From positions 222,418 to 286,417 of the forward strand of contig MEHQ01003000.1 of assembly GCA_008828725.1 (NCBI GenBank): a DNA stretch of 64,000 nucleotides, in the 5' to 3' direction. Positions 1 through 25,330 of the stretch are shown one piece after another (within the stretch, counting starts at the first letter, position 1; each line of letters begins with the position of its first letter). The position numbers and the translations under genes are program-made. Below the pieces are notes generated by a model that saw only the letters and a program-made list of their open reading frames with translations, was not told where the DNA came from and made no database searches. The DNA is from Saccharina japonica (taxonomy: Eukaryota > Sar > Phaeophyceae > Laminariales > Laminariaceae).

Positions 1-1213
1 AGTATCAGGCTGCGGTAGTGTTGGAGATGCCCCGGTGTATCGCATCATGGGGTCATCCACATCAGTACAGCAGTATGTAAGTATTCTTACCATGTGCTCA
101 GCGACGACGGTTCCTAGCTTTCTTCCAAGACAAATCAAAGCCACTTCACAAATCCCAGCCGGATCACGTGAATTTACCAAAAGGAACAAAAAAAAAGAGG
201 CGAAAAAAAAATGCGCCCTTTTTCGTACGTAACCGAATTGCCCCGCCCAAGGCGAAGCAGCATATACCAAAAACATGAGCGCAGAGAAAAAAAACACAAA
301 CACACCCACGTTCATCAAGGTGGTTACGTAATTTCGCACAGCGTCCGAGTTGCAACCGGGGGTGCCCGCGCACAAAACGCAAGCACCAAAACGAGAGAAA
401 AACAAAAACATCTTTGCACAGGTTTTTCTTCTTTATTCTTTTTTCGCGCAGAAACAATTATTAATAGTAACTGTTCTTGTACCCGGCACGTCGGCTTTCA
501 ACACATACCTGGTACAGAACCGAAAAAAAAATGTCCCACACTAATTCCAAGTAGTTTTTCCCCAAATTCGTGGGACCAGTTCTTAAGGGGTTACCATTCA
601 GAACTGAAAAAAGTCCCACACTAATTCCAAGTAGTTTTTCCCCAAATTCGTGGGACCAGTTCTTAAGGGCTTAACTTGCCTGCCTTGCTCCAGCGGCGAT
701 TAATCTGGTTTTCTCTTGTGTCCCAGTAGCAGTCTGTGACCACATAAGTTGAAACCAACTATCTCTCTAGGACGAAAAATCAGGACGGGACACTGGGCGT
801 GCTGGTGTCGTTGGGGGTCGTCTGCATACAGTATTTTGGCATACACAAGTCAACAGAATGCGACACTGCTATATCCTTATGTACGATACCCCCACCTGTA
901 CGTAGCAATAACGAGAGCGGCCACGCTTAGGGCACGCCCGTGCTTGCTCAGGGATGTGTATGTGTATATAAATATCGTCCGGGGGTGGGCTAAAAAAACA
1001 GGAACGGCACAACGCTCCGCCCCGGGGTCCCCAGTCCCCACGAGCTTGTGCCCCGAAATTTGCACAGGGGTGACCTACGTGGGCTTTACGGTCCAACACA
1101 ACTACAAAAAAGGCAATCTACCTCCCACCCCCCCCCCTCTTCACCTCCCTCCCCTGTCCCCCCCCTCCTTCCCTGCGTCAAAAATGCCTTCTTCCTGTAC
1201 ACCTCCCTCTCAC
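1..1213. other. no gene resolved; probably SMC5 intron or 3' part
   Basis: Lies beyond the last visible SMC5 exon (donor GTGAGA at 1213). Holds A-rich runs near 180-300, a TTAACCC MITE dimer and C-rich tract 1120-1175. No further SMC5 exon could be recognised. Confidence 0.5.
514..675. mobile_element. TTAACCC MITE, tandem dimer
   Basis: Two head-to-tail copies of the roughly 80-bp unit (CAGAACTGAAAAAA, TCCCACACTAATTCCAAGTA, CGTGGGACCAGTTCTTAAGG). The first copy lacks its TTAACCC end. Confidence 0.8.
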
Positions 1214-13684
<12,471 letters not shown>

Positions 13685-16600
13685 ATGTCCGACCCGATCA
13701 AGTGGTTGGATAGGGATGCTGGCCCTGTTGACTACGGCGAGCCCACGTACTGGGAAAGGCGATGTAAGTGCTCACCATCAATCGCCATCGCCGTGCCGAC
13801 ATTCAGACCCTTACGTAAGCGTGACAGATTGGTAGTACGAGTACGTACGCATGGAAAGTCAAGGTGCTATTTGACCACTGATCAGCTGATCAGTAATCAT
13901 TTTTATCATGATTGACGAATGATGCAATCAAAGCCGTACATACCTGTATCGTCCTCGTTCGCTTCGCCTTCAGACACATTGGACAGGAAAGACTTCGGAA
14001 CAAGCTATCGCCATGACTGGTACTTCGATTTCGACAGATGTGAGAAACATTACCATTTTGCCAGCCCCCGCCGCATGCCGCCACGAATAAGCCCGCCTTT
14101 ACAGTACGTAGAAGAGCTCTGTGCTATAATATTATAACCTTCGCCTTCGCTGCAGGACGAGTAGTAGTTTATGGAATCGCGTGTGCATTGCGCTACCCGT
14201 GCGTGAATCATACAGGATATGCTAACTTTTGCATTTTGAAAGTCCAAGTTCAAATCCCGAAGTATGTTCCCCTGTACGTCGTTAAAACCTTCCCAGTGAG
14301 GCCCACGCTCGAGTCCTACTTCGGGCAGCCGATAGGACAGCGAATCCTTCTCGTTGGCTGCGGACTCTCGACCATTGGATCGGAACTGCACGCCATGGGC
14401 TACCGGTGTATCACCGCTCTTGATATATCTGCAACGGCAATAGCGCTAATGCAAGCGGAGGACCAGGACAAGGAGGGCATTGAATGTAAGTGCGCATACA
14501 TACCGCAACAAACAACGTCAATGATGTGAAGCGCCGGACGTCATGTATGCGCGTACAGCATAGTATATCACAGGTTACACACACGCATCAGGTACAAGTA
14601 GCTGCAAACGCTGGCGCAATGCTTACCGGTGGGATATGCCAATACCCGTACACAACACCAAAAACGGCCCTTCATTATGACTAAGCGTGGATAGACCGCG
14701 TTGCGCGCAACTTCTACAGTTCAGGAACTGGTACCTGGTACCATGGTATTCTTTAATGGCGCACGGACGCCGAATTGCGAAACTTGTGGGATTCCAGAAT
14801 GGGATACCAACAAGGGATACCCACACTATCGCGTAATGGTCGCTCGACTACAGTACACAGAGTACTTGCACCGCTATAATATCGACCGCGTACAGACCCA
14901 AGTTGGTGTACGCACCTGCTCCACCGTACATTTATTAGCGGAGGGCTCGTCGAAAATTTATGCTCCAGCCGAGGGTGATGCGGGAGAATATGATAGGTTT
15001 TGATCGCGAAGGTTGTGTACACTTTAAGCAGTACACACAAGCAGCACATATATATACGACATTTCGACAAAAACTGATGATACTACTGTACGAACTGTAC
15101 TGTGAGGCCAGGATCGTGTGCGATAAAAGAGAGTAAAGGTATATGACATTCTTGATGTGGGTCCGTCGTGAGTGCCACCAGCGGCGAGACAACATACGCG
15201 ATCCTTGGAGTGTCCTGAAACATACCTGGTAATATGTGTCGTCTTCCGCAAATATACCAACACGCATAACGTGAACCCTTGTTTGTCGATTGCAAACCGT
15301 GGCCGATGACGACAAGAAGACGTGATCGGGGACGCAAGGAAGATGGATAGCCTGCCGGACGACTTGTTCGAATGCATCTTTGACAAAGGTACAACCAGGA
15401 AAACATTGTGTTTCTCACATGCTGTTCACGGTGGTAGCGGTGATTCCAGCCAGGGTGCACTTGAGTTCAACCTCTCTCTTTTCTGTATGCGCGCCACAAC
15501 TCGATGGAGAGCTTTGGAACAAATCACGCCACGGAGCGACACGCTCGTGCAACTGCTCGCCCAGCTACGGCCTATTCTTACACCTGAAACGGTACCATCT
15601 GAAACTACTGTAATAATCTACTGCTGCCCTGTAATATACAACTTGCCAGGCAACGAAGCGAGCCATTACCCCAAACGGCATCGTGCCCGTGCCTCGCGGA
15701 TGCATTTGAACGATATTGTAACACGAAACAGGATGTGCAGACTCCTTGATGTGCGGCTACCGATCGACGGACGACGTTGTGGCTATGTTTCACGAGTGCT
15801 ACCGAGTCCTTCGGCCCGACGGAGTCTTCTTGTGCATTTCACGTGAGCTGAGCGGTCAAATCGTGCTACTGGGAAATAACTCCAGCATGTCAAGGAATTG
15901 TAAGAACACCCTACGTCGTATGGTGAGAACTCCGACGCTTAAAGCTGCAGACTGTGTAGAAGCTCCGTACACACGTTGGACTTGCCTGCTGTGTACCAAG
16001 GGGATATTAAAAGGTTCCTTACGGCAGGTATCGTTAACCACCACCACTATGCGTTTTGCTTGGGAAGCTTGGTTCTTGTGAGTTAGACGTACTTTGCCCG
16101 GTCTAGCGGTTTGTATGAGCCATGATAAACACCCTCCTCTATGTACCATGACCAGTTATCATACCTGGTACATTTTTTTTTCGGGTTGGCATCTCCACGG
16201 CAGAGGTCATAAATAGGGGGCTTCCGTTACCTGTGGCTCTTAGACCAATAATTTCACACCACACCACCCGATGTCAATTTTCCCCTGAGCGCTTCGGACA
16301 AGCGGTAAAACCTGCGGCGTGACATGGCAGCGAACGTTCATTTTCATCTCTTTTGCGTCGAATATGTTTTCTCCCTCGTGTGTTTATCCAACGAATTATC
16401 CGGCAGATGGAGAGCCGGACGCACGTATGCACATGTTTCAACACGACGGGCTACAGTGGTACACGAACGCCATCCCAATGCGTGAGTCGACGTAGCTTTG
16501 GTAGTCGGCAAGAACCTCCTGCAGCTGCGGCTTGTTGACCTGTAAGGCCCTGCTCCCAATGCTGTCGAGTTATTGAAGAGCAGCGAATTGACATTCATAT

Positions 16601-19081
16601 TTAGAACGCGTACAGTAGTAAGCAGGGTCACGAATATTGAGGTTTGCAGTCGGGTTTCCCACGCCTTCGTGGGGCAGAACGAACCCGAGGGGGTGGGGGT
16701 GGGGGGGTTTCGACCACCTTTTTGGCGGCAGCACCACAACGGTGTAGTCGACACGGATAGTCGTGCTGATACCTCTGGGCTCTGGGGGCGCCGCACCATT
16801 GAACCTTCATATTTCGTTGGTAGTAAATGTCGCACTACATATATACCCACTGTGAATAGACTGCTCAGTGGCACTGTAAAGCACTACTATAATGCAAGCA
16901 GGCTAATGCGTGCTGCTTCGAGTATAACCAACAACCTCCTCGTAAGTCATACCCTAGTCTCTTTAATATAATAAAAACCGTTTGCATATTGATATATTGC
17001 TATTAAATAAAAAAGTTCCTTGTATTCACGGGCAGAGTAGAGTGGTAGACAACCACGCGAACGACAAAAGGAGAGAGCGCCGTCGTCTTTTATGGGGGGA
17101 GCTCGTGGAGCGAAAACAATTGCTCGCCATTTCTGGTATGGTTGCTGTATCCCCGAGGGAGTGAAGCGTCGCAGTGCAGTCTAGGGAAATGTTTCTCCTT
17201 TCACTGAAAAAAAAACTTCAGCATGGCATCCACACTGGTTCGGGGTCCACAACAGTATGGATCACAGTGGACATACTCCAAACATTGGCGCGGCTGAACC
17301 ATTAGGGAGGTGACTTGGATTAAGGAGGCTGATTAACATCGCCCCCCTTCATCGTCTCAAGCCCCCTTCATCGTCTCAAGCCACTCCTGAGACGAATGGT
17401 GTCCCAACTCTCTTATCTTTCCCGCCCTGGTGCTTGATAATTTGATCATCCGTTGCTTCCGTCAGACGGGTCTGAAGGCCTCGTCATTTACGTTTGCACC
17501 AAGTGGAGCCTTGAGGACATCCAAGCTGCAGATAGGAAGCGACTGGACGACCTAGAGTCTTTGATGTCGATGCGAGCGGGTACCAGCCACTCACGATCTA
17601 CGCGGCGAGGCCGGGGGATAATGCACCAAAATCTCATCGCACATGCCATGTAAGATATACGGATAAGGACACATTGAACACGGCGGTGGCACCCTTCGGC
17701 AAGGGGTTGGTTCGACTTATCGCGCTATCTAATAGTCACCACAGAGAGCATATCGGTTGTTTTCAAGCCCTCTCGGGAAGGCCCATGGTATTTATAGGGG
17801 GTGTTGGGGGCAAACATAAGCTATCTGTAAAACGCCTCTGGGGTGTGGCTAACACAGGATTCCCTACAAAGAAGTAGCGTGGTCGTCACGAAAACACATT
17901 TTCTGCATAATAACGCCTCTGGGGTGGGGTTAACGGAAACGACGCGTGCTAGGATAGAAGTAGCACTTTTTGGCTGAAACGTTTTCTGAATGACTATCAA
18001 TAGGCTCCTTGACTAAAAACCGTTGGATTTTCCTTCTTGTGTCGTAATACTTTTCATACTGGACTCAGGTCATTGAATTGATCGTCGGGTACCACCTTTA
18101 TTTTTCTCCGATACCTATTTTTTGGTGATGTATGGAGCTCCTCAAGTTAGGAGCTCAGAACAAATATGGTGCACCTCTATCGTAGCATGCGTCCAGGATG
18201 CTCTACAGATAAGTAGCGTGGTCGCTACATGATGTACCCCTCACTTATCCATTAAATGCGGTAGCCTCCAGTCGTCGTGGTAGGTGAGCTATGTTCGGTG
18301 GTCACAATCCGATGTCTCATGCCTGGACTGAGCGAGGGATCGACCCAAGCCTTAGACGGGCGACTCTTTAGCAGTGCTCGTAGTCCATGCTCATGCATGC
18401 CCCGGAGGATTTACAAGATTTCAAGAACCAACTGGGATATCTGAAACGGAAATTCAATCGTTGTCCGTCCGATGATCACTCACTCTGAAACCAATGGTTG
18501 TCGGATGACCACTTACTCTGGATCGACAGGTGGTATCAGCAACTGATAAAACAGCTCTCAACTGAAAGCATTTTCAGTTAGTTGCTCGGAACCGGTTGCC
18601 TCTCTTCTCCTTTGCCACGCTCTACTCGTAATACTATCACAAAATCAGACGCTTTTTTCTAGATAAAATAACACCCACACTGGGTATACAGCTTGTTCGC
18701 ACACCATCACTCAACGCCAAGCAAGTACAGCGCAGGACACTTAACAAAGCCGTCTCAAAATCGCGCAGGGCACCCCACGAACTTGACGCGGCGAAACAAC
18801 AACGAGAAGACGAGAAGGAGGAGGAGCAGAAGAAGCGCAACGCGGAACAGGCAGCGGCGAAAGCAGCACGGGAAACCAGCTTGGTGCCGTACGAGGCCTT
18901 GCCCGATCAGGGCGTTGTGTCGGTCCTGGGCACAACCTTAGAAAGCCAATTGTCACAGGAAATAAGCCAATTGTCACTGGAAACCTCCGCAACAATAGAA
19001 TCTAGTTTTGAAACTACGGGTATTAATAGCAGAAACACAGACGCGGAAGATCTGTCCGTTAGCGTGTTGACTATGGGTTGA
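13685..19081 (+). CDS. class I SAM methyltransferase, EEF1A-lysine-methyltransferase/METTL13-like, with charged C-terminal extension
   Basis: Probably a protein lysine methyltransferase of the METTL13/EEF1AKMT4/CSKMT group. Exons seen: 13685-13763, 13974-14039, 14243-14485, 15320-15388, 15741-15842, 17466-17579, 18663-19081. The first four joins are phase-consistent and rebuild the family's YWERRY start motif, a DWY motif, SAM motif I (LLVGCG), an acidic LDIS strand, and VIGDARKMD...DKG. Exon 15741 has SLMCG and ECYRVLRPDGVF; exon 17466 has the closing VIYVCTK. The conserved TLD after DKG and the segment between 15842 and 17466 are not found, so one or two small exons are missing. The last exon joins in phase from the GTACCA donor at 17580 to an acceptor behind a T-rich tract, adding about 140 residues of Lys/Glu helix and Ser/Thr tail not usual for the family; that join is the weakest. 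Divergent partner of SMC5. Confidence 0.8.
17947..18187. mobile_element. TIR element (GCTACGATAGAGGTA family), copy A
   Basis: Begins TGCTAGGATAGAAGTAGCAC, ends GTGCACCTCTATCGTAGCA, so the ends are inverted repeats. Contains the family word CTTTTTGGCTGAAACGTTTT. Lies in the last methyltransferase intron. Confidence 0.8.
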
Positions 19082-20338
19082 CAGCGCAAGAAAACTTGTA
19101 CAACTTTGAAAATACGGTATAGATAGTTCCATGGATGTGGCGCGTGGTGTACGGCGAGCAATACTGCGTAGTGGACACTTGCAGGAGTACTGGGTTTAAA
19201 CTCTATGTACGTAGGGAACAGGAACATCCCACGCTGCATGCATCCTAGATGATGACCTTCTCAGGCATTTAGAGCATGGCGTGTTCAGCTAGGGACCCAC
19301 GAGTAATGAACTCCTCAAGAAAAATACAGGTACAACAGTACGGCATGCGACTACGTAGAGTGGCTGTGAGCTACGAGAGGTCGTGGGTTTTCATCCCCTC
19401 TCCGTCACGGCACAGCAGTTTTGGTGAAAACAAATACAGCACAGATTTCAGCAGTATTCGTATGAGACGAAGTATATTTATTCGTGCATGTTGCTGCTTC
19501 AGGACACGCCCGGCAGGCGTACAGTATTCATGATTGAGCGAGCTACCAAGTGGAAGCTGCCGTCTGGCACTCCTAACTCTCGGCTGACTTGCGCATATGG
19601 AGCACCACTGCTTAAATACAAGCTTTACAGTAAAATAAAAACATTATTTCAGCAGCACATTCCCGCTCCAAGAACAGATAATTATATTGGCCGAATGGTG
19701 TGCAAGCGTACACACATCCTTAGCCGGAGAGCATGGGAGTGCTGCCTGGCCTCGCAAGCGTTGAAAAATCAGACCTTGGAATTATTGACTTATCATTACC
19801 GACAACTGCTGTTGCCAGAGGCGACAAAATTTCGGACTCAACTTAATGCGCTTCCTGATGCCAAAATACAACAACGGCATCGTGTACGAGTAGGCACTTT
19901 TTCGTACCATTTTATCCCAAACACATTCCACATCACAAAATCAATCCGTACTTCGAGGTAGGTGCACAAGTCGCTCCTTCTACAGGAACAGTGCAGCTAC
20001 GAGAGGAGGGGGGGAAACCGATCGGGGAAAACAAGCCCCCAACATCCACAACCCAGCTCGTTCGACAAAAATAAAAAACCAAAACATCTCGAGCTCTCCG
20101 TCACGATCTCGTGAAGAGAGAGACCACGAGGGAAGACACGCGCCCTGCTCTCCAAAGTGACGCGTTTCACGTCAACAAAAAAACGTAACTACAGACTACA
20201 ATAATACACGAGTACGTACTCGTACGTACAGAACGGACACAAGACACAGGAGCCATGTTCCAGCCCGGGACCCTCCCGCTAGCTCCAGATAAAATAACCA
20301 CAACAGGCAACAGGCTTGCAGGTGCTCGCAGGCAACGT
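19082..20338. other. convergent intergenic spacer
   Basis: Between the methyltransferase and the 80-residue protein. It holds a 143-codon open frame (19530-19961, ATG to TAG) with no recognisable domain and no neighbour support; I do not call it a gene. A tRNA T-arm-like stretch occurs near 19379. Confidence 0.5.
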
Positions 20339-21600
20339 CTAGCTGACTTTCATCGGGTCCTGCTCCTGGAAGCGCTTGTACTCGTTCTGGGCCGCCTCCC
20401 AGTCAGGCTCCATCGTCCTGAGGGGGGTCGCTGCCGAAACAAAAACGGACCCGCCCAGAGTTTGACATACGGAGGGAGGGGAGGGTAACGTCAGTTGTGA
20501 GTTCCGCCAGTTGATTGGTTGATACTCAATTTTGAATAGCTGCGTGATATTTTCATATGCAGTCACACGTCGTCAGGCGGGAAAACGAGAAACGTGACAA
20601 GAAACGAACGTACTCGTATTCTATATACGTCAAACTGTCAAAAACGAGAATCGCGAGGATGGAGCTCTGAGAATGTTGCAAGTGTGGTTCGTGAACCAAT
20701 CGCATAAAGCGTGCACACACTATTAGTATAGTAGTATTGCATCCTTTCTAGTCAATAATGACCTGAAATCTGTACTCGTGCATAGCAAAACCTATACAAG
20801 TGTGTTAGTTAGTATGGCGCTGAGGCGAGGAAGTCGCCGACTGCCGACGAGATGCGGTATCATAGGCGGTAGGCGGTAGGTCCCCCCGAACACTAATCGG
20901 CCAATCGGTACGTAAACCATTAGACTACAGACTACTCTCTCGAGGAGGAAGTACGTGTGATATTGAGATGTGAGAGGAAAACGTGTGTGAGTACGTCACC
21001 GAGGTCCGACAGGCAAAGAAAAAAAACACTCGTTGTACGAAACGAAGTCATCGCTTCTACGAAACAGAAAGGAGTAAACCAGGCACTGCTGTACTGGAGG
21101 TGTAGGTCCGACCTCAATACCAGAGACTGTAGAGGGTGCACATGGTGCGAGCGACCTTTGCCGGCATCGCACCCTGTGCGGCTTTGACCCCTCATCAGAG
21201 CGGGTGGCTATTAATAGTGGCAACGGACGACCACAAGGGAACGTCGGTGATCGAACATTTCTTCCACAAGAAGAGTGTACGAACGAGTACCGATTAGTTT
21301 TTCTCGAAAGCACGATCGAATCGAAGCCACCGACGGCGGCCTTGGTCGTCGCAACAACCAATAGGTTCGGTAGACTCACGACTGGCAGCCAGCGTAGTGG
21401 CGGTGCTGGCCGGCACACCCTTCTACTGCACGTGCTACTCGTGCTTCACCTCTCTCGCGCTTTGCAGGCATGAGAGCATCCAACGCACCTGTGGACTGCA
21501 GCATGGAGTAGAACACCGTCGTGACGGCAGTGGCTGAGGCGAAGGACAGACTGATGGCCTTGGTCTTGCCAATAGAGTTCAGGAACTTGACCATAGGCAT
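20339..21600 (-). CDS. 80-residue single-membrane-span protein, possibly a COX4-like mitochondrial subunit
   Basis: Two exons, 21600-21450 and 20430-20339, join in phase (1+2) through a clean GGTGAAG donor and CGGCAG acceptor to give exactly 80 residues and TAG. Start ATG sits in a fair context (AACAGCATG). Seen: a basic amphipathic N-terminus (MPMVKFLNSIGKTK), one hydrophobic span at about 16-36, then PLRTMEPDWEAAQNEYKRFQ and a DPM near the end. A TM followed by PL-x-T, a Trp-Ala helix and a DP/NP pair is the layout of the C-terminal end of cytochrome c oxidase subunit 4, so a shortened COX4-like inner-membrane protein is a reasonable guess; the similarity is weak. There is no long presequence. 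It is convergent with the methyltransferase, 1.26 kb away. Confidence 0.72.
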
Positions 21601-22549
21601 GCTGTTTGCTGGGAGAGGGTGTACAGATGCGGTGCGTTGCGTTGCAGTGCGGTGAGGTGCGGTGCGGTACGGTACGGTCGAGGAAGCTGGGGAAGCGTTG
21701 TTGTGGTTGTGGATGGTATTGCGCCGAGAACGTGGCTGGTGGTCTCTGGTCTGGCGTCAGAGACGGGGGTGTCGGTATTGTTCCTTTTCGGGTAAACATG
21801 CGGCACAATTAGCGGCGAATCTCCGCGTGCAACACAGGCACGAATTGATGCGAAGCGAAGGAGACAAGGAGACAGCAGCACAGCAGCAGCGCGACCGGCG
21901 AGAGGCTGTGCAGAATAGCACGCCTGCAGCTATATTCAGCCACGGAGTTCGCCAGCTTCCTGCACTTTGCGCGATTCGTGCTGTACACGAGAGAGGTATG
22001 AAATATTTACTGTGTGTGTCGTATTTACGTATATGCTGGAGGTTGGTGCTTTGTGAGCTCTGATTTTTTCGCTTTTCGGGGCGTTTGCCAAGAGAACAAC
22101 GGTCGCTCAAGAAGCTATCCACAGCAGTGTACCACGAGCACAGTCGTCGCCCAGCAGTATCGCTCTATCGTCGCATCACCCTGTGAGTTTCGGTATGTCG
22201 TGTGGGCGTTCCGCGCACGTGGGCCGGCCTGCGTCAAATTATTCAATGCTGTGCTTCGGCCTCGAAGGGAACGCAACTCGCAGCGTCACGAGAGAACCGC
22301 AACAGACAGGAGTCAGTGTCCTGTTACAGGAGGCCCAGCCCTCACGGGAAACTGTGTTACACTCTGTATCGTGTTTACGTCTCCTCGCCCGTGGGTGTGC
22401 GTCGCTTCGGATACATGGGGCCTTGCCCTCGGATGGCGGGGCCGACCCGAAGTGTTGGTGTTGTAGCTGGGTGGTTGTGTTGCACGAGTTCGTACTGTAC
22501 GTCGTAGTCAAATCAAGAACACACGAAGGAAACAAGACAAGGGGGTACA

Positions 22550-22735
22550 GCAGTACAGGACACCTAGAGCAGTAATAAGGAGCAGGCTAATAAGACATCC
22601 AGGCTGAGATTTTAGAGTAAAATACTAATTTCGGGAGTCGTTATCTTGAAATTAGTGTAGAAAGCACCCTCTTGAATAAGAAATTCAGCCTGGACAAGAT
22701 TTCCTGTTTCTTATTAGGTGTCCTGCACTGCTGTA
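22550..22735. mobile_element. CAGGACACC MITE, copy 1
   Basis: Ends CAGGACACCTAGAGCAGTAA and TTCTTATTAGGTGTCCTG are inverted repeats. The core TTCGGGAGTCGTTATCTTGA is shared with the copy at 44359. Confidence 0.85.
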
Positions 22736-22744
22736 GAGGTGTAC

Positions 22745-23640
22745 TCCGGCTAGTACCCGTCGCAAACGGGTACTTGGATAATTCTGAAAGTGAAACCCGA
22801 ACCCGTCGCGGATAACCCGGATTTTCCGACGAAATCAAACGGGTTCAACGAGTACTCGGGTAAACCTGGGTACCCGGACAGCCCGTTTTCGTTTACGGCC
22901 ACCAAGGGATGCCACACGCGGATGACAGTGCGTACTACGATTGAAAGTCGAAACGATAACTATAACCATCAAACAACGAACGGTAATAGAGCGCCGGGTA
23001 TTCGTTAATCCTTCCACCTGTAATACCGTTACGTACGTAAGTCGTACGCTGATACCCACACCCTGTGCTCCTGAACTGAGCACATGCAGGTAGCGAAATA
23101 TAGATGGACAGTATGTGTGCCATAATAATAGTAGGTGGCGTTTCTAGGTCTCCATGTCGGGCAGGTGTCATGGCTCGAGGAAAATACATGCATGCCTATA
23201 CATCGGTAGTGGACTCAAAAGATATCGAAGATATCAACCTAACGGGCACGCGTATATATGAAAAATAAGAGTGGAAACTCTCTTGGAAAACCGTACTAAA
23301 AGCATGAATATTATTGTAATATTCAGCTCTGAATAGTGATACCCATGGGCACCCCGTTCTCTGTCGATTTGAAAGGTTTCTAGAGATATTAGGAGGGTAG
23401 ACATGCCAAAGATACGGATACCCGGGTACTCGAACACGCACACAGGGTTTCCAGAGATCTTGTGAGGGGGGCATGCCGAACATACGGGTACCCGGGTACT
23501 CGAAGTCGCCGAGGACCCGGGTTTTGGTCACCTTCCAAAACCCGCGGGTTTCAAGTCAAACCCGAACCCGTCACGGGTTTTGCCCATCCGGGTTGTACCC
23601 GCCGGGTACGCGGGTTTCGGTCATCCGGGGTACACCTCTA
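22745..23640. repeat. scattered GGGTACCCGGGTACTCG-type words
   Basis: Clusters at about 22750-22880 and 23400-23640 (for example ATACGGGTACCCGGGTACTC). Unit order is irregular, so this is a degenerate repeat, not a clean array. Confidence 0.6.
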
Positions 23641-23939
23641 CAAGGGGGATTTGTTTTTAGGATGCTGCTGGGCGAAGTCCATACCCCCGAGAGGAGACGC
23701 TCAGCTCGCAACCGAACAGACGATATCAGCCTGAGGGTTGCGGGGATGTCGAAACTACTTGACGGCCGGGCGTGTCGGCTGCTATTGGTGACGGACGCGT
23801 GGATGGATGGACTCTTCTCCGGTGTGTCTACTTGACGACAGCTTCGTTTCGTCAGGGGCATTGCCTGACTTGGGTAGCGGGAGAGCTCCGGGGGTGGGGG
23901 AAGAGCAGGAGGAGGAGTGGGGGAGGAGAAGAAGGAGGA

Positions 23940-23940
<1 letters not shown>

Positions 23941-23974
<34 letters not shown>
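23941..23974. repeat. poly-G run in a GGA/GAG-rich purine tract
   Basis: Over 30 nearly unbroken G, flanked by GGAGGA repeats from 23905 to 24010. It can form G-quadruplexes and its length may be misassembled. Confidence 0.95.
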
Positions 23975-23975
<1 letters not shown>

Positions 23976-24499
23976 GGAAGAAGAGGAGGAGGACGAAGAG
24001 GAAGAGGATGGAGGGGACGACGAGAGCGCAGAGGGCACGCGGCGTGTCGGCAACAGGTAAGCCGTGTGCATGGTATTCATCGTATGTAGCTCTGGCGCAG
24101 GCAGTGTGACAGATGCGCTTGTTTAGGTCTCTGTGTACGTATACTTCGAAATATATTAATCGTATCTACCCCCTTTTTTGTTGAGTATTACTGCTGCTAC
24201 ACAGCAGCAGTACCAGTAACTACTTGTGTACCAGGTATACGTACTGCTGTAGTATTATATCGTGGGCGCGTGTATTTTCGGTGGATGGTATTACGCATGC
24301 ATGATGCCTACTGTACGTACGCTATTGTACTAGTATGATGCAAGACACAAGCCTGAGATCTACTGTAGCACTCGGGCTGTGTTCCTTGCCTTCGCAAAGA
24401 GCTGGGGAGGATGGTACGACGGGTGTGGCGAGGTCTGTTTCAATAAATACCAGGCATACATATTTCCCTCGTGCTGGACCACTCTCACCGCTCATCATG

Positions 24500-24545
24500 T
24501 TATCTATTAATCGCGAGGTCGAGGGTTCGATGCCCTCCGCAATCT
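24500..24545 (+). repeat. tRNA-like fragment (T-arm)
   Basis: GGTCGAGGGTTCGATGCCCT can form a 5-bp stem with a TTCGATG loop, a box B. No acceptor stem or anticodon arm pairs around it, so it is a SINE remnant or pseudogene at most. Confidence 0.45.
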
Positions 24546-24790
24546 GCCATGACCCCCTCCCAGCCCTAGTCCCTTTTCGGCCGTAGCCCGCGCACCGCTC
24601 TTGACGTTTCAGGCATAGGAGGCCGGGAGAATTTCGTGGAGAATCGCGAGGATAACACGAACGAAGTCCAGAAGGCCCCGATACAGAACAACGACGCCTG
24701 CGCGTCAGACGTGGCCGAGCCGTATCCCGGGTTGTAAAAATGTTGAAGGACGATATTACAGGAGGGGGACAGGTTCGGGATGGAGTCGTA

Positions 24791-25330
24791 TTTGCGGCGC
24801 ACTTGGCTTGCTGAGAGGGATTTTTTCCGAATGGGGAAACGTAGCCGGGTTTTCCCTGTCAGTGTCGGTTGGCATAGAGTGCGAGGTCCAGGAAAGTTCT
24901 TCATGGAGAAGAGGGTTCGTCTCTGCACATTAGTTTGCGGCGCATTAAAAGTATTGTGCGTACTGAGAGGGTTTTTTGTCCTTACCGGAAAAATGTAGCC
25001 CGGTGTTCCCTCTGAGTCTTGGTTGGCATAGCGTGTGGAAGGGATCCAAGAAAAGCAGTGCGTCTCTTGTTTCGTTAGTTTTGCGGCGCATGTGGAATCT
25101 TGTACGTGTTAGGAAGAGTTTTTCCGCGAAGGAAAAAATGGCCGAGTTTTATGTTCTCAGTCCTCGTTGGCATATCGCCTGGCGGGAGTCCAAGTAAACA
25201 GTTATTTCCGTACACTGGTTTTGCGGCGCTTGTGCAATCTTGTGCGTGCTGCGGAAGGATTTTCCTTAACGGAGAAATTTGGCCGGGTTTTCCTTCGTCA
25301 GTTTTGGTTGATGTCGTAGACAACCTTGGG
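24791..25330. repeat. tandem array, about 143-bp unit, four diverged copies
   Basis: Units start at the word TTTGCGGCGC near 24791, 24934, 25080 and 25220. Each then has GAGAGGGATTTTTTCCG-like, GGCCGGGTTTTCC-like and TTGGCATA-like words in the same order. Confidence 0.85.

Noticed and set aside
19530..19961. 143-codon single-exon frame
   Set aside because: No domain, no neighbour support and composition like the surrounding non-coding DNA. A chance ORF is as likely.
23571..24080. Ser/Pro-rich protein on the minus strand
   Set aside because: Driven by the poly-G and GGA tract; not coding-like outside it.
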